Of a stretch of 64,000 nt of DNA, positions 26,740-35,160 are shown piece by piece. This stretch comes from Polyangia bacterium. GTDB taxonomy: Bacteria > Myxococcota_A > Polyangia > Polyangiales > Sandaracinaceae. The position numbers and the translations under genes were made by a program. How positions within the stretch are numbered: position 1 is the stretch's first letter; the number at the start of each line of letters is the position of its first letter. Below the pieces are notes generated by a model, which ran no database searches, had not been told where the DNA came from, and worked only from the letters and a program-made list of their open reading frames with translations. The stretch spans positions 1 to 64,000 of the forward strand of contig JAUHXR010000004.1 in assembly GCA_030426845.1 (NCBI GenBank). The letters run 5' to 3'.

Positions 26740-27809
26740 GCCTCCGAGATCGACTGCCGGTAGGCGGCCGGGGTCGCGTCGTGCCAGCGGCGGAACGCGC
26801 GGTGAAACGATGCTTGCTCGCTGTAGCCGAGGAGGAAGGCGATCTCGCTCAGCGTCAGCTCGGGTCGCGCGAGGTAGCGCTCGGCCAGCCCGCGCCGGGT
26901 CGACTCGAGCACCTCGGCGAAGCTCACGCCGAGCGCGGCGAGGCGCCGCTGGAGGGTGCGGTGCCCGAGGCCGAGCGCGGCCGCGACCTGGCTCGCGGTG
27001 GGCGCGCCCCGCACGAGCGCGCTCTGGATGGCGTCCCGGACCTCGCGCAGCAGCGGCGGCTCGTCGTCCTCCAGGGGCGCGGCTCGCTCCAGCACGCCGC
27101 GCAGGTAGGTCGCGAGCTCCGCGTCGGCGGACGCGATCGGGGCCGCGAGGATCGCCGCGTCCAGGACCAGCTCGGCCGCGTCGGCCCCCAGCTCGATCGG
27201 CGCGCCGAGGAACGCCTCGAAGCGGGCGCGCTCGACGTCGCTCATCGACTCGCGCCGGCTGCGCATGCGCCGGACGGTCGGGGCGCCTCCGCTCAGGCGC
27301 AGGAGGTGGAGCGCGACGAACATCGTGTAGTCCGAGATCAGCCGGCTCCCGAGGCAGGTCTCGCCGAGGCGATCCTCGCGCAGCGTGAGCGCGTCGCCGT
27401 CGAGCAGCGCGGCGTAGGTCGCGGTGCGGTTGGTGAGGTGCTGGTAGCGGTGGTGGCAGGTCATCGCCTCGCCCACCGTCGCCGCCGTCTTGCAGGCGAG
27501 GCCCACCACCCCGAGGCTCGACAGCGTGTGCAGCTCGGTCGCCGCGATCACGAAGTCGGCGAACCCGGTCCGCCCGAACATCCGCTCCATGTGCCGGTAG
27601 GTCGAGTCGCCGCTCACCACCGCGCCGTCGGCCTCGAGCGCCTCGCGCCGCCAGCCGAGCGCCTCGGCCAGCTCCTCCTCGGTCGCCCCGAAGCGCAGTG
27701 ACGCCTCGTACGCGGGCAGGACGTTGGAGGCGTCGATGTCACGATCCGACAACGGATTGTCAGGCTCGGCCAGGGCCCGCGCGGCCGTCAAGGCGCAACC
27801 TGGACCCAT
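26712..27809 (-). CDS. AraC-family transcription regulator
   Basis: A 365-residue regulator. Residues about 25-210 form the alpha/beta ligand-binding domain of the OruR/arabinose-binding type. The C-terminal 100 residues carry two helix-turn-helix motifs: TASQVAAALGLGHRTLQRRL, and the AraC signature LTLSEIAFLLGYSEQASFHR followed by AFRRWHDATPAAYR. The ligand is unknown. ATG at 27809; longer readings add low-complexity sequence. It is divergent (84 bp) from the four-helix membrane-protein gene at 27894, its most likely target. Confidence 0.88.
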   Translation of the reverse strand: MGPGCALTAARALAEPDNPLSDRDIDASNVLPAYEASLRFGATEEELAEALGWRREALEADGAVVSGDSTYRHMERMFGRTGFADFVIAATELHTLSSLGVVGLACKTAATVGEAMTCHHRYQHLTNRTATYAALLDGDALTLREDRLGETCLGSRLISDYTMFVALHLLRLSGGAPTVRRMRSRRESMSDVERARFEAFLGAPIELGADAAELVLDAAILAAPIASADAELATYLRGVLERAAPLEDDEPPLLREVRDAIQSALVRGAPTASQVAAALGLGHRTLQRRLAALGVSFAEVLESTRRGLAERYLARPELTLSEIAFLLGYSEQASFHRAFRRWHDATPAAYRQSISEAQPPSGASA

Positions 27810-27893
27810 GACGAATCGACGCCTCGGCCTGCTGCCCGGAACCTCTCTCGCCTGCGACCTCGCGCCGGCCTCTCGCGCCCTCGGGGGTCGGTC

Positions 27894-28373
27894 GTGAGGC
27901 CCCGCGAGCTCAGCTTCTTCCGCGCCGTGTTCGCGCTCGCCGCGGTGTGGAACCTGGCCGGAGGGATCATCGGCTACTTCAACCCCGAGCACGCCTTCCA
28001 CCTGCTGTTCGGCCGAGAGCTCGTCGACCCGCTGTACTACGGCATCTACCGCGGCGCGTGCGGGACGACCCTCGTCTACTTCATCGGCTACTCGGTCGTC
28101 GCGCTCAACCCGGTGCGGCACACCGGCATCGTGCTGGTCGGCGGGATCGGCAAGATCGGTTTCGTGATCCAGCTCGTGAAGTTCTACCTGGCGGGGATCG
28201 CGAACGCGAACGCGTTCGTCGTGATTGTGGGCGACGTGATCTTCTTCGGGCTCTTCCTCTTCTATTACCTCCGCGTCGCGCGGAGCGGCTACGCGCTCTT
28301 CGGCGGGGGCGCCGCGGCCGTCGCGAAGGGGAGGGGCCAGGCGCTGGCGACCTCGCCGGTCACCGCCGACTGA
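27894..28373 (+). CDS. Small four-helix membrane protein
   Basis: A 159-residue integral membrane protein with four hydrophobic helices (FFRAVFALAAVWNLAGGIIG, GTTLVYFIGYSVVAL, IVLVGGIGKIGFVIQLVKFY, AFVVIVGDVIFFGLFLFYYL). The pattern resembles uncharacterised DUF4345/DoxX-like proteins, but I cannot name a family with certainty. GTG at 27894 is used. The AraC-type gene next to it, read in the opposite direction, suggests inducible expression. Confidence 0.65.
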   Translation: MRPRELSFFRAVFALAAVWNLAGGIIGYFNPEHAFHLLFGRELVDPLYYGIYRGACGTTLVYFIGYSVVALNPVRHTGIVLVGGIGKIGFVIQLVKFYLAGIANANAFVVIVGDVIFFGLFLFYYLRVARSGYALFGGGAAAVAKGRGQALATSPVTAD

Positions 28374-28436
28374 CCGGCCCGCGGCCGCGGCTCCTCCTCC
28401 GGCCGCGGCATCGACCTCCGGCCTCGACCTGGCTGC

Positions 28437-29660
28437 TCACGACATCGGCGCGGACGGGGCCCCGAACCCCGAGTGGGGCATCGGTGCGGGGGCGCGAGAC
28501 GCGGCGCGCGCGGCGTTCTTGTTCCGGCCGCGCCGGACGACCAGGTAGCCGATCGCGGCCGCGAAGCCGACCGCGAGGGTGAGGAGCAGCAGCCCGAGGA
28601 GCGGGCGGTAGAAGAGCCACCCGAGCGCGATGAGGAGCAGGCTCAGCGGGGTGCTGATGACGAGCGCCGCGAGGAAGGTGCCGGCGCCCACGAGCGAGCC
28701 CGCGAACGGGAGCCGGTCCGCCACCGCGACGAGGGGGCGGAACACGAGCATCAGCCCGCCGAACATGAACACCCAGCCGAGGAAGCGAAGGCCCCAGGTG
28801 AGCGCGACGTTGGCGCTCTCGAGCGTGCCGAACATCGCGTCGGCGCCGACCGTGCCGAGCTCGAGGTTCTGCTCGAGCTCCTGGCCGCTCGGGCTGTGCC
28901 AGTCGGCGAAGGTCGGGCCGGCCTGGGCCGCGAGCACGCTCACCGGGCCGCCCGGCGCGGTCTCCCAGCGGACGCGGAGGTCGCCGACGATCGGGTCGGC
29001 CGCGTTCCAGCCGACGAACAGGCCGTCGCCGTTCGCGAGGACGCTGCGCCCGTCCTGGGCGAGGCCGGAGACCGCGGTCGGCGCGACCGCGAGAGGCTGG
29101 AAGTTGTCGACCTGAGAGACCAGCGCGGGGGTGAGCGTCCGCGCGCCGACCCGCGCCTGCGTCGCCTCGAACGTGGCGGAGCGCTGGCTCATCGGCGGGT
29201 TCACGTGGCCGTAGGGCTGGTCGAACTGGGCCGAGTCGATCGGGGTCTCCGACCACACGAGGTCGTAGGTGTAGGTCGTCACGCGCCGCTCGCCGCCGCC
29301 GGCTCTCCGCTCGGTCCGCGTCTCGCTCGACTCGCGCCATTGGTACATCTCGACCGTGCGGCGCATCCGCAGCGCGCCGGTCGCGCTCGGGCCGAGCGGA
29401 TCGGTGAGCGTCTCGGCGGTCGACGCCTCCCCGCTCAGGTGGACGAGCTGCCCCTCGTGGCTCGGGTCGATCATCGCCGGGTCGGCCGCGACCACCGCGG
29501 AGCGACCCTCGTCCAGCGTCTGGGCGCGATGCACCGCGCGGCCCTCGTTGAAGAACAGGATGGGGAAGGAGAGCAGGACCATCAGGCCCCCCGCGAGCAC
29601 CCCCTTGATGGACTCGACGAGCTTGCCTCCCCAGCTGACGTTCTCGACCCTCGAATGCAT
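28437..29660 (-). CDS. TMEM43-family membrane protein
   Basis: A 407-residue protein of the TMEM43 type: an N-terminal helix (VLAGGLMVLLSFPILFFNEG, preceding the family-like RAVHRAQTLDEGRSAVV), a large extracytoplasmic domain of about 230 residues, and three or four C-terminal helices (LRFLGWVFMFGGLMLVF, TFLAALVISTPLSLLLIALG, LGLLLLTLAVGFAAAIGYLV). The role of bacterial homologues is unknown. Eukaryotic TMEM43 (LUMA) sits in the nuclear/ER membrane. ATG 29660 is preceded at good distance by a GGGAGGGA ribosome-binding site. The C-terminus is Arg/Ala-rich. Confidence 0.8.
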   Translation of the reverse strand: MHSRVENVSWGGKLVESIKGVLAGGLMVLLSFPILFFNEGRAVHRAQTLDEGRSAVVAADPAMIDPSHEGQLVHLSGEASTAETLTDPLGPSATGALRMRRTVEMYQWRESSETRTERRAGGGERRVTTYTYDLVWSETPIDSAQFDQPYGHVNPPMSQRSATFEATQARVGARTLTPALVSQVDNFQPLAVAPTAVSGLAQDGRSVLANGDGLFVGWNAADPIVGDLRVRWETAPGGPVSVLAAQAGPTFADWHSPSGQELEQNLELGTVGADAMFGTLESANVALTWGLRFLGWVFMFGGLMLVFRPLVAVADRLPFAGSLVGAGTFLAALVISTPLSLLLIALGWLFYRPLLGLLLLTLAVGFAAAIGYLVVRRGRNKNAARAASRAPAPMPHSGFGAPSAPMS

Positions 29661-29799
29661 GGCGTTCCCTCCCGCGGCTCGCTGCGCTGCAGGGCAGAGC
29701 ACGGACCGTGCCGGGGATCGGTCGGCGCGAACGAGGGGGCCGCCGCGGGCCTGTCACAACGGGCGAGAGGCGGTGTCACGCGCTTCCGCGCCGCGGGTC

Positions 29800-30219
29800 T
29801 CAGCCGACGTTCGGCTCGCGGCCCCCGGCCAGCGCGCGGGTCAGCCCCCGCACGAGGAGCCCGACGCCCGCCGCGGTCACCGCCGGGCCGATCGCCAGCA
29901 GGATCCTCGGCACGGCGCGCGCGCTCGTCATCGGCATCACCGCCGCGATCGCCGCGACCGTGGCGTCGCTGACGAAGGGATAGAACGGCAGAAAGTAGAG
30001 CGTGACCCCGATCCCGACGAGCAGCGTCACGACCGCGCCGCCGATCTGCAGCAGCCCGCGGCGCCGCGTGTCCGCGTCGTGCTCCGCCATCTCCGACGCC
30101 ACGAAGTGCGCGGCCTCCACGGATGACACGCCCTTGGCCTCGAGATCGCGCCGCACCTCCGCGGGGTCGTGACCCCAGCTCAAGCGTGCGCGCGCGTCGG
30201 TGCGGAGCCTCTCGTCCAC
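29800..30219 (-). CDS. Small membrane protein, hypothetical
   Basis: A 139-residue protein: about 55 charged cytoplasmic residues (MDERLRTDARARLSWGHDPA, with a helical segment resembling a short regulatory region), then a helix (LLQIGGAVVTLLVGIGVTLY), a short loop and a second helix (ILLAIGPAVTAAGVGLLVRG). No family is recognised. It is upstream of the TMEM43-like gene on the same strand (139 bp apart) and divergent from the lipoprotein hydrolase gene. Confidence 0.6.
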   Translation of the reverse strand: MDERLRTDARARLSWGHDPAEVRRDLEAKGVSSVEAAHFVASEMAEHDADTRRRGLLQIGGAVVTLLVGIGVTLYFLPFYPFVSDATVAAIAAVMPMTSARAVPRILLAIGPAVTAAGVGLLVRGLTRALAGGREPNVG

Positions 30220-30457
30220 GATGTCCCCCCGGATCGAGGCCCCGCGGCTTCGCGGTCGCCTCCTGGCTCAGCGTGCCCCGAAACGGATCATGCGGGGAAG
30301 CCCCTCGCGCCCGGTCGCGCCGCCGCGATCCCTCCGGAGCCCGGCGCCGCGAACGCCACAAGCGCGCAATGGCGGTAACACGCTTCTGGCCTGGATCGCG
30401 TTTCCGGCGCGCGTCCGTCGTGTAACAGACGTTCGTCAACGACTGGAGAGCGACACG

Positions 30458-31879
30458 ATGTCTACACGAACGATCTGGATGGTGATCGGCGCGATGATCC
30501 TCGGCGCGACCGCGATGGGTTGCGACGACGGAGACGGCGGGACCGACTCGGGCCCGATGCCCGGCACCGACGCGGGCGACACGACCATGGACGCGGGCCC
30601 CGGCACCGACGCGGGCGACACCGACGGCGGGGTCGACCCCGCGATCGCCGCCTGCCGCGCCGCGATCACCGCGCGCGAGGCCGAGGTCTCCGCGATGCTG
30701 CCCTGGTCGGCCGCGGACGCGACCGAGATGGTGCGCACCGACGGCGACCAGGCCCTCGAGGCCGACTACGCCGCCTACTACCGCGACGATCTCGCCAACC
30801 ACCCCGGCTGCATGCCGCGCGCGTCCTACGGCGACAACGTCGAGTTCCTCGTGACGGACAACGAGGCGACGGTGGCGCCCGGCGTGCCCGCGACGATCAC
30901 GGGCTACCCCTGCGCGGCCAAGGAGTACACGCAGAACGCCGAGGACACCTCGCTGCCGATCGTGATCCTCGTGCACGGCAACAGCTCCGGCCCGACCACC
31001 TACGAGGAGTACGGCGTGGCGTCCCTCGCGGGCACCACGATCAGCAACGTCTCGGGCTTCGAGCTCACGGTGGACGCGACCGCCCGCCCGCAGCTCGCCA
31101 CGCGCCTCGTCGAGGCGGGCCACCGCGTGATCGGCTTCGACGCGCGCACCGACCTCGTCAACACGCTGACCGACTTCAACTCGGACACGATGACCGGCAA
31201 CGCCTTCCGCAACATCAACCACGGCTGGGCCGTGCCGATGCTGCAGTCGCTCATCCGCGCCGTCATGACGAACAACCCGACCCGCCAGGTCGCGCTCGTC
31301 GGGCACTCGCTCGGGACCACCGTGGTCCGCGACGCCCTGCGCCGCCTCTACAACGAGTTCACCGCGGGCACGGCCGGCGCCGTCAACCCGTTCGCGCAGC
31401 TCAGCGACGTGGTGCTCCTCTCGGGCGCCAACCACGGCGTGGCCAACGGCCAGCTCCTCTGCGACTCGTTCCCGGCGAACATGCGCGGCACCGTCGGCTG
31501 CGAGATGGGTGACCGGCAGACCTACGTGCCGACCTACTTCACCCGCCCGCTCAACGGGCCGAACGACCTCTACGCGACGCCGTGCGCGGACGGCAGCTAC
31601 GCGTTCGGTGAGACCGACCAGTGCGACGGGAACGTCGTGCAGTACACGACCGTGACGATGGAGGACATCGCGGGCGGCGCGCTCCAGGACGAGTTCATCT
31701 CGGAGGCGTCGTCGAGCCTCGACCTCGATCCCTGCGTCAACAACGCGCGGATCACGCTCGCCGACTACGACACGAGCGGCTTCTTCTTCACCGGCGCGCC
31801 CGGGTTCTTCGCGAACCACTTCGGGAGCGCGCGCTCCGACGCCGGCATCGCGCTGATCGTCGGGCTGCTCGCCGACTGA
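30458..31879 (+). CDS. Secreted alpha/beta-hydrolase lipoprotein
   Basis: A 473-residue lipoprotein. The signal peptide and lipobox are MILGATAMGC, followed by an Asp-Gly-Thr-Ala linker of about 40 residues. The catalytic domain has an oxyanion region LPIVILVHGNSSGP and the nucleophile elbow GHSLG with Ser near residue 284. The catalytic Asp and His are expected later (the tail has ANHFGS), but cannot be assigned with certainty. Several cysteines are spread through the mature part. Likely a lipase or esterase on the cell surface. ATG at 30458 with GGAGAG about 7 bases ahead. The 238-bp upstream region is shared with the divergent small membrane protein. Confidence 0.82.
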   Translation: MSTRTIWMVIGAMILGATAMGCDDGDGGTDSGPMPGTDAGDTTMDAGPGTDAGDTDGGVDPAIAACRAAITAREAEVSAMLPWSAADATEMVRTDGDQALEADYAAYYRDDLANHPGCMPRASYGDNVEFLVTDNEATVAPGVPATITGYPCAAKEYTQNAEDTSLPIVILVHGNSSGPTTYEEYGVASLAGTTISNVSGFELTVDATARPQLATRLVEAGHRVIGFDARTDLVNTLTDFNSDTMTGNAFRNINHGWAVPMLQSLIRAVMTNNPTRQVALVGHSLGTTVVRDALRRLYNEFTAGTAGAVNPFAQLSDVVLLSGANHGVANGQLLCDSFPANMRGTVGCEMGDRQTYVPTYFTRPLNGPNDLYATPCADGSYAFGETDQCDGNVVQYTTVTMEDIAGGALQDEFISEASSSLDLDPCVNNARITLADYDTSGFFFTGAPGFFANHFGSARSDAGIALIVGLLAD

Positions 31880-31978
31880 TCGTCGAGGGCGGGGGCGTGG
31901 GCCCCGCCCGGTTCGCGGCGGCGGAGGTGGTCACTCACCTCCGCCGCGACGCCCTTGGTCCGCAGGTTGGAGCTCTCG

Positions 31979-33544
31979 ATGCGTCTCCGTTCGATCGTCA
32001 CCCTCTCGCTCGGGCTGTCGCTCGGGCTCCCGTCCCTCGCCGCGGCTCAGGCCGACGCGGGGGTCGCGCCTGCGGACGCCGCGCCCCCCGCCGATCCCTA
32101 CGCGGGGGCCGATCCCTACGCGGGGGACGTGGGGGCCTCGCCCGGTGATCCGCCGCCGCACGACCCGGAGGATCGCGCGGTCGTCGGGCCGGTGGTGGTC
32201 CGGCCGGCCGCGGACGAGGCCGACGAGGGTGACGACGCGGACGGAGGCGACGCGTCCGCCGAGGAGACCGGCGCCGACGAGACGAGCTCCGGCGGCTCGG
32301 ACGACCACGCCGAGGAGGACCGCGAGGGGTCCGGCGAGGACGAGGACCCCCCGTGGGAGGAGCCCTCGCCCGAAGAGGAGGCGGCGCGCGTGCTGAGCAC
32401 CGCCGCCCTGCCGATGCGCCCGACCTTCACCTTCTGGCGCGACGGCGACAGCTTCATCAAGCCGGTGGTCATGATGTCGGCGCTCGGTGCGATGTACGTG
32501 CCGAGCAACAACGAGGGCTCCGAGCTCGCGCTGCGGGTGAGCACCCTCGCGCTCGTGCGCCTCGGGTTCGAGGGCGAGCTCTTCGGCTTCCTCACCTTCC
32601 GCAGCGTCTTCGAGCGGAACTTCGGCTACAGCCTCGCGCGCAACGGCCCCGTCGGGACGAGCGTGTGGGAGGGCACCGCGTCGCTCCAGGCGCGCGAGAA
32701 CTACCTGCGGATCCACCGCTGGGGCCTGTCGCTCACCGGCGGCATCTTCCCCGACCCGGCGAGCATCGACTTCATCTCGACCAACGTCCTCGACTCGTTC
32801 GGGATGGACCCCTACGTCCGCGACCCGCTCCTCGTGAGCGGCTTCGCGCAGGGGCAAGGCGTCATGCTGCGCTACCGCTGGGAGATGCTCGACTTCGGCT
32901 TCTCCTACACCGGCGGCAACCCCCTCACCACGAGCCTCGCGTTCGGCTTCGGCGGCAACGTGAGCAGCCTGGGGACGCTCTTCACGGCGCCGCTCCGCGC
33001 GCTCTCGAACGGCATCCCGGGCTCGGACATCCAGCTCCAGACGATCACCCCGTCGTTCATGCTGGTGCACGACATCATCCAGCTCCGCGCGGCCGCGCAG
33101 ATCTACTTCGTCGACGTCGACGTCACGACCAGCACCGACGCGCCGCTCACCGGCTACAACCTCCGCGGCACCGCGCAGGTGAACCTCTTCGACGACATGC
33201 TCCACGTGTTCGGGAGCTTCGCGTACCGCCGCAACCAGCAGCTCGCGCTCCCCGACGTCAGCATGCTCGCCACCGACTACGAGGGCTTCATCGGCTCGGG
33301 CGGCTTCGACTTCCGCTACGAGTGGTTCGGGATCGGCGGGCAGTACTACTACCTGACGTCGACCTCGAGCGACGTGGCCTCGAACCAGAACCACTACATC
33401 AACCTGGGCGCCACCGTCTGGCTGCAGGACCCGCACGTGGCGGCGAGCTTCCGCTGGGCGCGCTCGATGGCGTCGTCGGAGCCGAACCCGCCGCGCATCA
33501 GCGAGACGGACAGCTTCATCCTGGCCCTGCGCTTGATGATCTGA
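31979..33544 (+). CDS. Outer-membrane beta-barrel protein
   Basis: A 521-residue exported protein. The signal peptide ends GLPSLAAAQA. Residues about 25-140 are a strongly acidic, Pro/Asp/Glu-rich segment containing two copies of DPYAGA/DPYAGD. The remaining 380 residues have the alternating pattern of amphipathic strands and turns of a barrel (LRVSTLALVRLGFEGELFGF, FGFSYTGGNPLTTSLAFG, FDFRYEWFGIGGQYYYL) ending in the hydrophobic last strand FILALRLMI. It resembles a phosphate-selective-porin or OprO-like shape, but I cannot assign a substrate. ATG at 31979 with GGAG about 8 bases upstream. Confidence 0.75.
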   Translation: MRLRSIVTLSLGLSLGLPSLAAAQADAGVAPADAAPPADPYAGADPYAGDVGASPGDPPPHDPEDRAVVGPVVVRPAADEADEGDDADGGDASAEETGADETSSGGSDDHAEEDREGSGEDEDPPWEEPSPEEEAARVLSTAALPMRPTFTFWRDGDSFIKPVVMMSALGAMYVPSNNEGSELALRVSTLALVRLGFEGELFGFLTFRSVFERNFGYSLARNGPVGTSVWEGTASLQARENYLRIHRWGLSLTGGIFPDPASIDFISTNVLDSFGMDPYVRDPLLVSGFAQGQGVMLRYRWEMLDFGFSYTGGNPLTTSLAFGFGGNVSSLGTLFTAPLRALSNGIPGSDIQLQTITPSFMLVHDIIQLRAAAQIYFVDVDVTTSTDAPLTGYNLRGTAQVNLFDDMLHVFGSFAYRRNQQLALPDVSMLATDYEGFIGSGGFDFRYEWFGIGGQYYYLTSTSSDVASNQNHYINLGATVWLQDPHVAASFRWARSMASSEPNPPRISETDSFILALRLMI

Positions 33545-33563
33545 GCGTCGAGCCCGCGGCGGT

Positions 33564-33839
33564 TCAGAAGCGCGTCGGGGCCCCCTCCGCCTCGCGGGCG
33601 TTGGGGAGCGCGAAGACGATTCCGTAGCTGAGGAGCGCGCCGGCGACCGCGGCGCCCAGGCCATAGCCGTAGGCGATCAGCTCGGGCTTGCCCAAGGCGA
33701 TGCCGACCCCGAGACCGCCGATCTCGCAGCCGAGCCAGAGCGCCACCCCGAGCAGGCCTACGCGCGGGGAGAGGCCCTTGCCCTTCGCCACGCGGCCGAG
33801 GGCTCGGTACAGCCAGACGAGGAGGATCATCTCGAGCAT
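33564..33839 (-). CDS. Small membrane protein, 91 aa
   Basis: A short integral membrane protein with three hydrophobic segments (MLEMILLVWLYRALGRVAKG at the N-terminus, LGVALWLGCEIGGLGVGIAL, and YGLGAAVAGALLSYGIVFAL) and an acidic/basic tail. No family is recognised. ATG at 33839 is chosen because the upstream extension is not signal-like. It is divergent from the serine-hydrolase gene with 58 bp between starts. Confidence 0.6.
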   Translation of the reverse strand: MLEMILLVWLYRALGRVAKGKGLSPRVGLLGVALWLGCEIGGLGVGIALGKPELIAYGYGLGAAVAGALLSYGIVFALPNAREAEGAPTRF

Positions 33840-33897
33840 CGTGGTGAGTGTACGACGACGTGGCGACGCATCTTCCCGCCACGGTAGGCTGCCGGCC

Positions 33898-35136
33898 GTG
33901 GCCAACCTGAACCCCGCCCCCGGGCCCGCCCTCGGCGGCTACGCCGACGGCTACGAGCGCGTCGCCCGGGTCTTCGCCCGCCACCTCGCGCAGGGGCTCG
34001 AGGTCGGCGCCTCCCTCGCGGTCTACCGGCGCGGCGAGCCGGTGGTCGACCTGTGGGGCGGCCTCACCGACCGACGCGGCGAGCCGTGGCGCCGCGAGAC
34101 GCGGGTCGTGGTCTTCTCGGTGACCAAGGGCCTGATGGCGATGGCGCTCCAGCTCCTCGCCGATCGCGGGGCGCTCGCGTGGGACCGCGAGGTCGCGGAC
34201 TACTGGCCGGGCTTCGCTCGCGCGGGCAAGGAGCGGGTGACCGTCCGGCAGCTCGCGAACCACGTCGCGGGCCTGCCCTACCTCGACCGAGCGCTCACGC
34301 TCGCGCAATGCGTCGATCCGTCGCGCGCCGGCGAGGTCCTCGACGCGCTCGAGGCGCAGCCGCTCGCGTGGGCGCCGGGGACCGGGCAGGGCTACCACGC
34401 GACGACCTTCGGCCTGTACATGCGCGAGCTCTTCGAGCGGATCGCGGAGGAGCCGGTCGGCGCGTTCCTGAGGCGGGAGCTCTTCGAGCCGCTCGGCGCG
34501 GACGTCAGCGTCGGCACCCCCGCGAGCGAGGACGCGCGCATCGCGGAGGTCATCCCGCCGGCCACCCCCGGTCGCGTCGCGAGGATGATCGGCGCCGCCG
34601 TCCTCACGCCGCGCTCCACCGAGGCGCACGTGCTCAAGACCTCGCTCGCCCGCGGCTCGATCGGCCGGCGCGCGCTGCTCAACCCGAGCCCCGGGCGGGG
34701 CGGTGTCCACGCGTACAACCGGCCCCCCGCGCGCCGCGCCGCGCTGATGTGGGCCTCGGCCACCGCGACCGCCGACGGCGTCGCGCGGGCGTACCTCCCG
34801 TTCGCGAGCGGCGGGGTCCACGCCGGCCGGCGCTACCTGAAGGAGTCGACCCTCACGCCGATCTACCGGCGCCAGGGCTGGGCCGAGCGCGACCGCGTGG
34901 TGCAGAAGGCGATGGGCTGGTCGCAGGGCTTCCTCAAGGAGGAGCGGCACATGTTCAGCCCGAACCCCGAGTCCTTCGGCCACGCCGGCATGGGCGGCGC
35001 GCTCGGCTGGGCCGACCCGGTCGAGGAGCTCACCTTCGGCTACGCGATGAACCGCCTCGACTGGCGGGTGCGGAGCCCGCGCGCGCTCGCGCTCTGCCAC
35101 GCGCTCTACGAGTGTGACGCGCTGCGCGATCGGTAG
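33898..35136 (+). CDS. Beta-lactamase-fold serine hydrolase (EstB-like)
   Basis: A 412-residue soluble protein of the class C beta-lactamase/esterase VIII family. The S-x-x-K nucleophile motif is SVTKG (Ser about 74, Lys about 77), the Tyr motif is GYHATT (Tyr about 166) and the third box is HAGMGG near residue 362, in place of KTG. The HxG form and the lack of a signal peptide favour an esterase or carboxypeptidase-like hydrolase over a true beta-lactamase. GTG at 33898 precedes ANLNPAPGPALGGYADGYE. Convergent with the next gene, 24 bp apart. Confidence 0.85.
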   Translation: MANLNPAPGPALGGYADGYERVARVFARHLAQGLEVGASLAVYRRGEPVVDLWGGLTDRRGEPWRRETRVVVFSVTKGLMAMALQLLADRGALAWDREVADYWPGFARAGKERVTVRQLANHVAGLPYLDRALTLAQCVDPSRAGEVLDALEAQPLAWAPGTGQGYHATTFGLYMRELFERIAEEPVGAFLRRELFEPLGADVSVGTPASEDARIAEVIPPATPGRVARMIGAAVLTPRSTEAHVLKTSLARGSIGRRALLNPSPGRGGVHAYNRPPARRAALMWASATATADGVARAYLPFASGGVHAGRRYLKESTLTPIYRRQGWAERDRVVQKAMGWSQGFLKEERHMFSPNPESFGHAGMGGALGWADPVEELTFGYAMNRLDWRVRSPRALALCHALYECDALRDR

Positions 35137-35160
35137 AGACCGGCCGCTCCTCGCGACGAC

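Noticed and set aside
33898-35136. True class C beta-lactamase
   Set aside because: No signal peptide, Tyr motif lacks the usual Asn, and the third box is HxG in place of KTG; an esterase-like hydrolase is more likely.
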